Assembly (NCBI GenBank): GCA_942493145.1
Contig: OW818679.1
Span: 2,108,001-2,172,000 of the forward strand
Reading direction: 5' to 3'
DNA from: ENR-C20 sp942493145
GTDB taxonomy: Bacteria; Bacillota; Clostridia; Acetivibrionales; DTU013
Length of the DNA: 64,000 nucleotides
The position numbers and the translations under genes were made by a program. The notes beneath the pieces were generated by a model. It saw only the letters and a list, made by a program, of their open reading frames with translations, searched no databases and had not been told where the DNA came from. This document shows, piece by piece, positions 50,816 to 59,251 of this stretch; position 1 is the first letter of the stretch; each line of letters opens with the position of its first letter.

Positions 50816-53460
50816 TAATTCATACCTCCTTCGATCCAAGCCTCAAAGCGAAGACCGGCGCCTTTATCGTAATCTCTTGCAAAACATTCAGGATGATCAG
50901 CGCGCCACTTTTCCCATTCTTCAGGTCTGATCTTCTGAACGTCAAGAAGGTAACCGGAAGTTGCCTGACCAGCGCAGTTCTTGGACGTCAGTCCCAGCGG
51001 GGCGATTGTGTTGATACATCCGCCGCGGTCGATATACTCAGGATCGATGGGATCGAAACGAGCTCCGTGGTCAATATATGCTGTGCCTACATTAATTCTT
51101 TCAGTTACATAAGCTCCGCAGATTACGATACCTCTTTCGTTGACTACCTTTACGATTTCACCGTTCTTGATTCCGCGCTTTTCAGCTTCTGCAGGGTTGA
51201 TCCAGACGGGCTCGTACTTGTATCCATCAGGTCCTGTAATCTTACAGGTTAAAGCTTCACGAATCCATGTGCTATCGTCGTTCTGGGAATGCACCCTCCA
51301 GCGTCCGTGGTTGGTTATAGAAAGCAGCGGATACTGGGCAGCCCTGTCACTGGATCTTCTTTCGTCATGGGTGATACCTTTTTCAACCCAGCCTGGAAGT
51401 GGTTTTCTTTCCATATCAGCCGGGAAGTTTTCAGCCAGTCTCTCTGAGTAGATCTCAAGCAAGCCAGATGGTGTAGCTAATGGGTTGTCATCTGGATTCT
51501 CAAAGAAAGGACGGACTCCAGGTGTATCATCTTCCCAATCTTCTGCGGTCGGGAATGCATAGTACTTTTTCTCCTTGAATTCTTCATAGGAGATATCAGT
51601 AATTTTCATGTTATTGAAGACTTCCTCATACAATTCCTCATATGATTTGCCGTTTTCTGTGAACTCGGCTTCCAGGCCAACCTTCTTGGCAATTTCAAGA
51701 ACTACCTCGTAGTCGGACATGGATTCTCCGACAGGCGGGATGGCCTGTTCACACAATTCTACGCTGTTGAACTGCGGTCCCTGTCTGACAGTTGTTATGA
51801 TATCTTCATATTCCATAACTGTACTGACAGGAAGGATGATATCGGCAAGCAGGCAGTCATTTTCCAGCCACGGATGCTGAGCGACAACACATTCGATAGT
51901 CGGATGACGGAACGCTTCGACGGTCTTGAAGCCGTAGTTCCAGCAGGCGATACGGCAGGGAGTATCTGTCCATATCATGTGGAGCAGACTTCCGCCATCT
52001 TCCTTCGGAATCGGGAATACATATTTTACAAACTGATCTTCAGTCGGTGATTCCTGACCCGAGCTACCAAAGAAAGTGATTGGTGGGTTCAGGATGGCAT
52101 CCTGGATCATGGTCTTCGGGATAACAGCTTTGCCCCATGCATCGATGGTTGTACGGCAAGGCCTTGTCAACCTCAGGCTGAGCTGCGGGTTGAAGTAACG
52201 GAAGTTACGGAGTCCCTTTGGCCTTGGCATACCAAAGTATGACATCTGCCACTGATGGACACCAGGTCCGCCAAGACCCTGGCATGCGAGCAGGACGCAT
52301 TCCAGACGGCCGGGCTCATGGGAGAACGGTCCTCTGATAAAGCTTCCGCCGAAATAGTGGGCGATTGAGGTTGTCTTTGTTGCGAACTCTCTTGCAAGAG
52401 CCTTGATCGTCCATTCCGGAACACCGCATTTTTCGGATGCCCATGCAGGAGTCTTCTCTGTATCATCATCGCCTTTGCCCATTACGTAATCTTCCATCTT
52501 GTCCATACCAACACAATGGGTAGCTACATATTCCTTGTTGTAAGTTCCTTCGGTGAACCAGACATGAAGGATGGCAAGCTGGAGGGCTGCGTCGGTATTC
52601 GGGTAAACAGGGATCCACTTGTCAGCATGAACAGCTGCGCCGTAATTCAGGTCAGGGCAGATATATACCTGCTTGATGCCTGCATCTGTCCAGAAATAGC
52701 TGATTCTTGTAGCATTCTGGCCGGTGAAGCCCCATGGAGTTGTTTCAGGATCACAACCCCAGAATAAAACCATATCTGAGTATTCGGATATGTCCTTCAA
52801 CAGGTTGTGTGCAGGAGCAAGCATTCCCTGGAAGCCATGGCCCCATACGTGCTTGGATCCCCAATACCAGCCTTCCCAGCTGTCAGGATTTCTAACCTGC
52901 TGAGTAAAGCCGCCCATCATTTCCAGCAATCTTCCGTTATGTCCATGAGAGCAATGAATGGTTCCGCATTCTCCATGTCCGTCACCCTGAACGAGAATGG
53001 AGGTTTCGCCATATTGTTTTTGACATCTCTTGATCTCGGAAGCGATAATATCGGTAGCTTCATCCCATGAAATCCTTCTATATTTGCTCAATGCACGGTT
53101 CTGAGGATTTCTTTCACCGTTGGGATCCCAGTCAACACGGATCATTGGGTACTTGATACGGTTTGGAGAATAAGTACGTTTCTTGTATGCCAGGTTGTGC
53201 GGAGAAAGCAAAGACCTAAGGCGCGGTGATAATTTTGCACCGTTCCTCTTCACTGTCCATGGATTCAATGTCTTTGCATCGTACTTCCAGTCATACTGGA
53301 ACGGACGGATACGCATTAATTTTCCATTCTTTACATCTACCAGATGTTCATTTCCTCCTCCAAGTATACCACCCAGAGAATTTGCCCTTATGACTGTTTT
53401 GTCGCCCATCGTCTTTGAAGTTCCATAATTTTTTGATGGTAAAGTCCATTTATTTGCCAA
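50815..53460 (-). CDS. Molybdopterin (alpha) subunit, pyrogallol-phloroglucinol transhydroxylase / aromatic dehydroxylase-like
   Basis: This DMSO-reductase-superfamily catalytic subunit has about 881 residues, close to the 875 of Pelobacter transhydroxylase. From memory of that protein, matching segments are DPNGERNPQNRALSK, YRRISWDEATDIIASEI, NPDSWEGWYWG, WGCDPETTPWG, PVGESMSDYE and DRGGCINTIAPLG. There is no N-terminal iron-sulfur motif and no twin-arginine signal, as in that enzyme. Ser194 in NPDS would be the molybdenum ligand; Asp193 and His162 fit its active-site Asp174 and His144, while the position of Tyr152 seems to be Cys. The start is a TTG at 53460 with GGGGAGAG four bases upstream; an ATG at 53487 lies before that. 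Acetylene hydratase and catechol dehydroxylases are related alternatives. Confidence 0.85.
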   Translation of the reverse strand: MANKWTLPSKNYGTSKTMGDKTVIRANSLGGILGGGNEHLVDVKNGKLMRIRPFQYDWKYDAKTLNPWTVKRNGAKLSPRLRSLLSPHNLAYKKRTYSPNRIKYPMIRVDWDPNGERNPQNRALSKYRRISWDEATDIIASEIKRCQKQYGETSILVQGDGHGECGTIHCSHGHNGRLLEMMGGFTQQVRNPDSWEGWYWGSKHVWGHGFQGMLAPAHNLLKDISEYSDMVLFWGCDPETTPWGFTGQNATRISYFWTDAGIKQVYICPDLNYGAAVHADKWIPVYPNTDAALQLAILHVWFTEGTYNKEYVATHCVGMDKMEDYVMGKGDDDTEKTPAWASEKCGVPEWTIKALAREFATKTTSIAHYFGGSFIRGPFSHEPGRLECVLLACQGLGGPGVHQWQMSYFGMPRPKGLRNFRYFNPQLSLRLTRPCRTTIDAWGKAVIPKTMIQDAILNPPITFFGSSGQESPTEDQFVKYVFPIPKEDGGSLLHMIWTDTPCRIACWNYGFKTVEAFRHPTIECVVAQHPWLENDCLLADIILPVSTVMEYEDIITTVRQGPQFNSVELCEQAIPPVGESMSDYEVVLEIAKKVGLEAEFTENGKSYEELYEEVFNNMKITDISYEEFKEKKYYAFPTAEDWEDDTPGVRPFFENPDDNPLATPSGLLEIYSERLAENFPADMERKPLPGWVEKGITHDERRSSDRAAQYPLLSITNHGRWRVHSQNDDSTWIREALTCKITGPDGYKYEPVWINPAEAEKRGIKNGEIVKVVNERGIVICGAYVTERINVGTAYIDHGARFDPIDPEYIDRGGCINTIAPLGLTSKNCAGQATSGYLLDVQKIRPEEWEKWRADHPECFARDYDKGAGLRFEAWIEGGMN

Positions 53461-53874
53461 CAGTCTCTCCCCTTTCTTAATTATCATTTATGTTAATATG
53501 TAGGGTCCAGGTTAATAAATCAGTACTGTTTATTTGTAATTGTTTCATCGGTAATTTTAGCAGTATCTATGAACCGTTTTAAAGCAAATGATATAGTCGC
53601 CAAGTAATTTGTATGACCAATATTTATGAGACAAATAATTAAGAATCTTATATGTACTATATTATAGAAAACATAATAGAAGTTCAACAACATTTAATAC
53701 TTTTTTATTTAGATATCTAAATAATAATTAGTATTTGTCACATTATTTTATTATTCAGCTGGAATAATTTTATAATATCATATATAAAAGTCACGAATCC
53801 TGTAGATTTGGAATAGCTAAGTTGTTTCATAACTTTTATAAGTTGTTTTGATATCTAAAATAAAGAACCATAAA
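53461..53874 (-). promoter_or_regulatory. Upstream region of the transhydroxylase-like operon: promoter and palindromes
   Basis: On the minus strand TTGTTG (53685-53690) and TATAAT (53661-53666) are 18 bases apart and would give a leader of nearly 200 bases. Just upstream of the -35 box is a perfect 14-bp palindrome TTTAGATATCTAAA (53708-53721). A near copy, TTTTGATATCTAAAA (53846-53860), lies about 140 bases further up. These look like paired operator sites. The region is AT-rich and no gene is seen in it. Confidence 0.5.
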
Positions 53875-53912
53875 ACAAATGGCACTCCTACTAATGTAAG
53901 AATGCCACTTGT
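53875..53912 (-). terminator. Terminator after the MFS transporter gene
   Basis: On the minus strand ACAAGTGGCA pairs with TGCCATTTGT (one G-T pair), the loop is 18 bases, and TTTTATGG follows. It lies about 30 bases after the MFS stop and indicates that the transporter and the enzyme are separate transcripts. Confidence 0.7.
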
Positions 53913-53943
53913 TATGTAAGTTAGTTCACTTTTATCATTTTAT

Positions 53944-55203
53944 TCAGTCCTTCTTTAATTCGGTCTTTTTTTTAAAGGTGAAGGAAATTGCCAATGCCAG
54001 AACTGTTAGTACGCATGCAACAATATAGGCCGAATTGTAGCCTCCAGTTGCATCCATAATCTTTGCAGCAGTCATCGGCCCGATTATACCGCCAATTCCC
54101 CAGGCTAAAAAGATGCTGCCGTAATTTGCTCCAAAATTCTTCAATCCGTAGAAATCTGCTGTTATTGATGGGAATACTGAAAAAATTGTACCATAGCAAA
54201 AGCCTGCGACCATTATGCCTATAATGAGCGTGGGGATAGTAGTATATAACCCGAAGCACAACATATTGACGGCTTGGACCAGGAATATCAATTTCATCGT
54301 ATTAATTCGTCCAATTATATCAGAAATACTTCCTCCCAAAAATCGTCCCATGGTATTGAAAAGTGAGAGAATAATGACCAGTAAAAATCCGCCTTGCCAG
54401 CTAGCCTGTGTTTGTGCAATTTTTGCAGCGTGGCCAATAATCATAAGGCCTGATGATGAAGAAAGTGCAAGCAATATAAAGAGTTTATAGAAGTCAATAG
54501 TCTTAACCATCTCTTTGGTCGAAAAATCTCTGGTTGTTTTAACTGAATTTGATACCGATTCCTTTGATTTTATTGTTTCATTCGTTTGTTCTGCTACTAA
54601 ACCAGTCTCCGGATCATACCCTTTGGGAGGATTAACCATAAACCTGGAAAGCAAATACATCAGAACCAGAGAAATCACACCATAAATCAGAAAGGTCTTG
54701 GAAGTTCCAATGGCACCTATGAGGACATTGGATAGTGGTGCATAAATAACCGCAGATAATCCGATTCCAGCGAGAACGGTCCCGGAAACCATGCCCTTCT
54801 TTTTCGCGGGAAACCATTTCAGAGCCGGCGCCAGAGAGGATACATTCCCGGTACCTACGCCTACACCACAGACAACACCAAAACCTATTGCTACAAGCCA
54901 TGGGGTTGTAAAGAGTCCGCTTATGATCAGACCTGCTCCCATAAGAATCGACGTTGCTACTATGCATATCCTGGGACCCGTTTTGTCCTGAATCCTGCCG
55001 GCTGTAAAAAATCCCAATGCCATAAAAACGGTAAAGATTGAATACGGCAGAGAAGCTTGAGTGCTTGACCAATGGAACTCGTTCATCAATCCCTTGCTGA
55101 TAACGCTCCATACATACAATATCCCTAAAATAATGCTTACTCCGACGGCAGCCAATAGAACGGACCACTTATTTGGATTTCTCATTTTTTTAATTTTTTC
55201 CAA
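53944..55203 (-). CDS. OFA-type major facilitator superfamily transporter
   Basis: The 419-residue protein has twelve predicted membrane helices with a central cytoplasmic loop rich in Ser, Lys and Glu (about residues 200-230). Motifs such as ILYVWSVISKGLMNEF, GRIQDKTGPR, GVGVGTGNVSSLAPALKWFP and NTMGRFLGGSISDIIGR match the oxalate/formate antiporter (OFA) family, which also moves other organic acids. It starts with TTG behind AGGAGG. Lying directly upstream of the transhydroxylase-like genes in the same direction, it may import the substrate or export the product. No substrate can be read from sequence. Confidence 0.87.
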   Translation of the reverse strand: MEKIKKMRNPNKWSVLLAAVGVSIILGILYVWSVISKGLMNEFHWSSTQASLPYSIFTVFMALGFFTAGRIQDKTGPRICIVATSILMGAGLIISGLFTTPWLVAIGFGVVCGVGVGTGNVSSLAPALKWFPAKKKGMVSGTVLAGIGLSAVIYAPLSNVLIGAIGTSKTFLIYGVISLVLMYLLSRFMVNPPKGYDPETGLVAEQTNETIKSKESVSNSVKTTRDFSTKEMVKTIDFYKLFILLALSSSSGLMIIGHAAKIAQTQASWQGGFLLVIILSLFNTMGRFLGGSISDIIGRINTMKLIFLVQAVNMLCFGLYTTIPTLIIGIMVAGFCYGTIFSVFPSITADFYGLKNFGANYGSIFLAWGIGGIIGPMTAAKIMDATGGYNSAYIVACVLTVLALAISFTFKKKTELKKD

Positions 55204-55350
55204 AATATCCTCCTGATAATTACGAGGGAAATAGCATTTGCCATTTCCCTTTTATTAATTTTTAAATCTGATATTGGTTGTCATCATTGTATCATCTTTA
55301 TAACAAATTTCCACATTTATTAACATAAAATACTTTTATATCAAATGAAA

Positions 55351-57000
55351 TCATTTAATGATATCCACAATAGATGCTTCGAACTTCTTCAATTTGGCTT
55401 TAAGATCCTCAATCTCCTGCTCATTTTTCTCCTGTTTCAGATCATTTCTTACTATATTAGCCACTTCAGCCAACTCATCCTTTATGTTGTCAAGACTTTC
55501 AAGGATTTCAAGCCGGCTATACCTGTATGTATCGGCCTTGGTGGTTTCATGTTTTGCCATTTCGGCCTTTTCTGTTCCATTTACCCTCGAAGGTGACACA
55601 ACGAATGTCTCACCTCTGGATGGAATTATGGTTTCTATGTGGAACTTCTCCCTGATTGAGGCAGAAAACACGCTCATGACATTTTCTTCACCATGAACAA
55701 TGAATACCTTTTTGGGCTTTTGATTGAAACTACCCAACCATTCCAGAAGTCCATCCCTGTCGGCATGGCCGGAAAAGCCTTCTATCATCTCAATCCGCGC
55801 ATTAACCATAATCTCTTCCCCGAAGATTCTGACCCTCTTCGCACCATCTACAAGCTTCCGGCCAAGTGTGCCTTCAGCCTGATACCCCACAAACACAATG
55901 GAACTATCATTCCTCCAAAGGTTATGTTTCAGGTGATGTTTGATTCTGCCTGCTTCACACATACCGCTTGCCGATATGATTATCGCACTTTCTTTTCGTT
56001 CATTCAATGCCTTTGATTCATCGGCGCTCTGTGTGAACTGGAGCCCGGGAAAATCAAGGGGATTATCCCCATTCTCAATATATTTCCTGGCTTCTTCATC
56101 AAAGTATTCGAGGTTTTTTCTAAAAACCTTTGTTGCCGAAACCGCAAGCGGACTGTCAACAAACACCGGAATGTTCATTAATATGTCAAGCTTTCCATTC
56201 TTGTACTCATAGTAATTGTTCAGTTCATAAAGTATTTCCTGTGTCCTGCCCACTGCAAAAGAGGGTATGATTACATTGCCCCCTTTTTTGATGGTTTCAT
56301 TTATTATGTTAACAAACCTGTCGACTTTCTTTTCGATATCGTTGTGCAGCCTGTCTCCATAGGTTGATTCCATGAAAAGGTAATCTGCGCTTTCAATGAT
56401 TGACGGATCCCTTAGCAATGGTATCCCCTTGTTACCGAGATCACCTGAAAAAACAAGCTTGGTTTCCTCTCCGTTTTCCAGCACCCATATTTCTATTATA
56501 GATGAACCCAGGATGTGTCCTGCATCATTGAATCTTACTCTGATACTGTCGTTTATTATTATTATTTCGTTGTAATTTGTACTTTTAAAAAGGTTTATGC
56601 TGTCTACAGCATCCTGAAAGGTATAAAGAGGTGGAATTGGCTTTTGGCCAGCTCTTTTCCGCTTTTTATTGGTCCATTCGTTTTCAAATTCCTGTATATG
56701 ACCGCTGTCTGGCAGCATGATGGCACAAAGCTCACAAGTTGCCTTTGTAGCGAAAATATCGTTCCTGAAGCCTTCGACAAATATTTTTGGAATTCTTCCG
56801 CTATGATCGATATGTGCATGTGTCAACAACATGAAATCCAGGTTGGCCGGATTGAACGGGAAAGGCTCTTCATTCATATCCTCTTCTTTTGCGTGTCCCT
56901 GGAACATACCACAGTCCACGAGAAAATTACAGCTTTTTGTTTCAACCCAATAACAAGACCCGGTTACAGTCTTTGCCGCACCCAGAAATGATATATTCAT
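55351..57000 (-). CDS. Beta-CASP family metallo-beta-lactamase RNA nuclease-like protein
   Basis: The 549-residue protein has the metallo-beta-lactamase signature LLTHAHIDHSGRIPK with FLVDCGMFQG before it, NDAGHILGSS, FSGDLGNKGIP, and the beta-CASP motifs FMESTYGDR, IPSFAVGRTQEILYEL, ISASGMCEAGRIKHHL and the final histidine EGFSGHADRDGLLEWL. These are residues of RNA-processing nucleases of the CPSF/YSH1 class. A C-terminal coiled-coil (about residues 490-549, rich in Glu/Lys) is an addition. Related proteins process RNA, but this one's target is unknown. Confidence 0.9.
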   Translation of the reverse strand: MNISFLGAAKTVTGSCYWVETKSCNFLVDCGMFQGHAKEEDMNEEPFPFNPANLDFMLLTHAHIDHSGRIPKIFVEGFRNDIFATKATCELCAIMLPDSGHIQEFENEWTNKKRKRAGQKPIPPLYTFQDAVDSINLFKSTNYNEIIIINDSIRVRFNDAGHILGSSIIEIWVLENGEETKLVFSGDLGNKGIPLLRDPSIIESADYLFMESTYGDRLHNDIEKKVDRFVNIINETIKKGGNVIIPSFAVGRTQEILYELNNYYEYKNGKLDILMNIPVFVDSPLAVSATKVFRKNLEYFDEEARKYIENGDNPLDFPGLQFTQSADESKALNERKESAIIISASGMCEAGRIKHHLKHNLWRNDSSIVFVGYQAEGTLGRKLVDGAKRVRIFGEEIMVNARIEMIEGFSGHADRDGLLEWLGSFNQKPKKVFIVHGEENVMSVFSASIREKFHIETIIPSRGETFVVSPSRVNGTEKAEMAKHETTKADTYRYSRLEILESLDNIKDELAEVANIVRNDLKQEKNEQEIEDLKAKLKKFEASIVDIIK

Positions 57001-57053
57001 AACCCCACTCCATTCTCTGTATTCTATTCTGTGTTCTATAATGTTATGTTTTC

Positions 57054-58025
57054 CTACAGTTCTTCGATGTTATCCCTGCTCAGGCCAAGCATTGCTGCTC
57101 CTATGATAATAGCAGCGCTTCCCATCTCAGCGATTTTAAATTCAGGAAGTTCAACCTCCCTTGTATATACTTCTGCAAATACCCTTTCTCTAAGTGGCTT
57201 AAGCAAATATTCTCCCATCTTTCCAATCTCGCCACCAATTATGACCGCCTGAGGCATAAGTATATTGACAATATTTGTTACGCCGGTTGCAAAGATATCG
57301 AGATAGCTGTTGAAAACCACCTTTGCAACGGCATCACCGCTTTTAAAGGCTTCAAAGAATGTTGTGAATGTTATCTTTGAGAGATCGTTTTCAATGTTTT
57401 TATTAATCAACGAATCTGGATTCTCTTTTGCAGCCTTTGCAACATTTTTCATCAGGGCGCTTTCTGAGCAGTAAGCTTCCCAGCAGCCTTTTCTTCCACA
57501 GGTGCACTGTTCGCCATCCATAATTATTACCATATGGCCGATTTCCGGTCCGGCATTATTGAAACCACTATAAATGGCATTGCTTATTATGATCCCACCG
57601 CCTATGCCGTTTCCTATCCTTATCAGGATTGAGTGGTCTATATCCTCGGCAGCTCCGGAAACACTTTCGGCAAGAGCAGCACAATTTGCATCATTCTCAA
57701 CATATACATGCAGATTGAAATGCTTCTGTAGCTCTTCCCTTATAGGCAGATTGCTGAATCCTGCAGTATAGCTTTTCAAAACGACACCTGTCTTAACATC
57801 TGATATTCCTGGGCAGCCTACTCCTATATACTTTACGCTCCTTGCTTCAACGCCTTCTTCATCAAGTACCCGTTTAATGAGTCCTGCAATATCATCCATG
57901 ATCTCCTTATAAGGTCTGTCCTTCATGGTAGGTGCGGTAGCCCTTTTTATCAATTTTCCATTTTTATCTACAAGTCCGGCGGATATATTGTTTACTCCAA
58001 GTTCAACACCAATGAAATATTTCAT
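57054..58025 (-). CDS. ROK family sugar kinase / glucokinase-like protein
   Basis: The 323-residue protein starts MKYFIGVELGVNNISAGLVD with the ATP-binding turn, and has IGVGCPGISDVKTGVV, VENDANCAALAE, IRIGNGIGGGIIISNAIYSG, AGPEIGHMVI and the zinc motif CTCGRKGCWEAYCS. It lacks a DNA-binding domain, so it is a kinase rather than a ROK repressor. Glucokinase is the most common role of such proteins in Bacillota; the sugar is not certain. Its start overlaps the stop of the AI-2E-family gene by ATGA. Confidence 0.9.
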   Translation of the reverse strand: MKYFIGVELGVNNISAGLVDKNGKLIKRATAPTMKDRPYKEIMDDIAGLIKRVLDEEGVEARSVKYIGVGCPGISDVKTGVVLKSYTAGFSNLPIREELQKHFNLHVYVENDANCAALAESVSGAAEDIDHSILIRIGNGIGGGIIISNAIYSGFNNAGPEIGHMVIIMDGEQCTCGRKGCWEAYCSESALMKNVAKAAKENPDSLINKNIENDLSKITFTTFFEAFKSGDAVAKVVFNSYLDIFATGVTNIVNILMPQAVIIGGEIGKMGEYLLKPLRERVFAEVYTREVELPEFKIAEMGSAAIIIGAAMLGLSRDNIEEL

Positions 58026-59227
58026 TCCTTTACATCTCCATTTTCAGTTATCTCAATATCTGTATTTTCTGTATCTGCATTATCTGTATCTGCATTATCT
58101 GTATCTGTATTTTCTGAATTCACGAGTTGATTTTCATCTGCTTCAGCTTGTTGTTTATCTTTTTTCCCTTTTCCGAACGAAAGCGTAATTCTATCTCTTT
58201 TTTCCTTTATGTTGAATTCCAATAGATCAAGAATGAAGATAAATATCGGAATACCTATTATCAAACCCCATATTCCAATGAAATGCTCTGAAAAGATCAG
58301 GAGCAGGAAGGTCATGAATACAGGAAGTTCCGTCTTCATCGACATTAGCTTCGGATTGAGGAGATATGCTTCGATGGCATGCAATATAAGGATAAGGATA
58401 ACTACATAAATTATCTGCATGTATCCGCCTATCTGATATGCAATTATCGATAGAGGTACAAACGATATGACTACACCAGCAACAGGAATCAGGCTCAATA
58501 CGAAGATCATTACCCCAAGACCCATCAGCTGGCCGAAACCAAGAAATTTCAGGCCTATAACGGACAAAACACTATTGCAAAGTGCAATAAGTATCTGCGC
58601 CTGAATGACCTTACCGAAGGAATTTAACAACCTGTTGCAGTAAAATTTTAATTCTCTGTAAAGTGGAGCAATCTTACTGGTTTCAAAGCCGGATACGAAT
58701 CGTGCCACCCTGTCCTTTTCCAATATGAAAAACAAGCTCAAGATAATCGCCAGGAACAGGTTAAGCCCCCATTGACCGATATCTCCGACCAATTGGAATA
58801 TATATCCTGTCTTGCCCTCGATATAGGCTGATATGTCCATATCGTGAAGCTGTGTCATTATAAAGCTCATGACAGGATTGTCATATACCTTGTCCGTCTG
58901 ATTGATCATTGCAGCTATATCGCTGAATATGTCCATTATCTGCTGGAAAGCAAGAGGGAGGTATCTGTATATGGCAAACACCATAAAGGTGATAACTATT
59001 ACATATAACAAGAGTGTCAGTATGACCCTCTCGATTTTAACCCTTACAAGCTTGTGAATCAAACTGGAAAGAAATTTTTGTGCACTGTACATAAGGTAGG
59101 CAAACAGAAATGTCAACAGACACAAATTAAGCATATCCCTCATCAGGTAGATTAGTAACGCTACCACTGAAAGTGTTATTATCCTTATTGTTATAGGTTT
59201 CTGTATAATTGATTTTATGGATTCCAT
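58022..59227 (-). CDS. AI-2E family (TqsA/PerM-like) membrane permease
   Basis: The 401-residue protein has about eight membrane helices with the family layout: paired helices near the N-terminus (residues 15-90), a soluble middle, and ILSLIPVAGVVISFVPLSII, LNPKLMSMKTELPVFMTFLL and GIWGLIIGIPIFIFIL near the end. The C-terminal 40 residues are acidic and repetitive (DTDNADTDNADTENTD) and derive from 15-bp tandem repeats at about 58060-58110. The family moves diverse small molecules or ions; the substrate is unknown. It is coupled to the ROK gene. Confidence 0.87.
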   Translation of the reverse strand: MESIKSIIQKPITIRIITLSVVALLIYLMRDMLNLCLLTFLFAYLMYSAQKFLSSLIHKLVRVKIERVILTLLLYVIVITFMVFAIYRYLPLAFQQIMDIFSDIAAMINQTDKVYDNPVMSFIMTQLHDMDISAYIEGKTGYIFQLVGDIGQWGLNLFLAIILSLFFILEKDRVARFVSGFETSKIAPLYRELKFYCNRLLNSFGKVIQAQILIALCNSVLSVIGLKFLGFGQLMGLGVMIFVLSLIPVAGVVISFVPLSIIAYQIGGYMQIIYVVILILILHAIEAYLLNPKLMSMKTELPVFMTFLLLIFSEHFIGIWGLIIGIPIFIFILDLLEFNIKEKRDRITLSFGKGKKDKQQAEADENQLVNSENTDTDNADTDNADTENTDIEITENGDVKE

Positions 59228-59251
59228 ACTCGCCTTTCTCTGTAATAAGAT

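Noticed and set aside
53461..53690. Possible sigma-54 promoter (TTGGC...TTGC) ahead of the transhydroxylase-like genes
   Set aside because: The GG and GC are 14 bases apart instead of 10, and no sigma-54 activator gene is near.
55225..55252. Hairpin GGGAAATAGC...GCCATTTCCC as a terminator for the beta-CASP gene
   Set aside because: Its T run is on the plus strand while the gene and its neighbour are on the minus strand; it lies in the MFS leader and may only be a leader stem.
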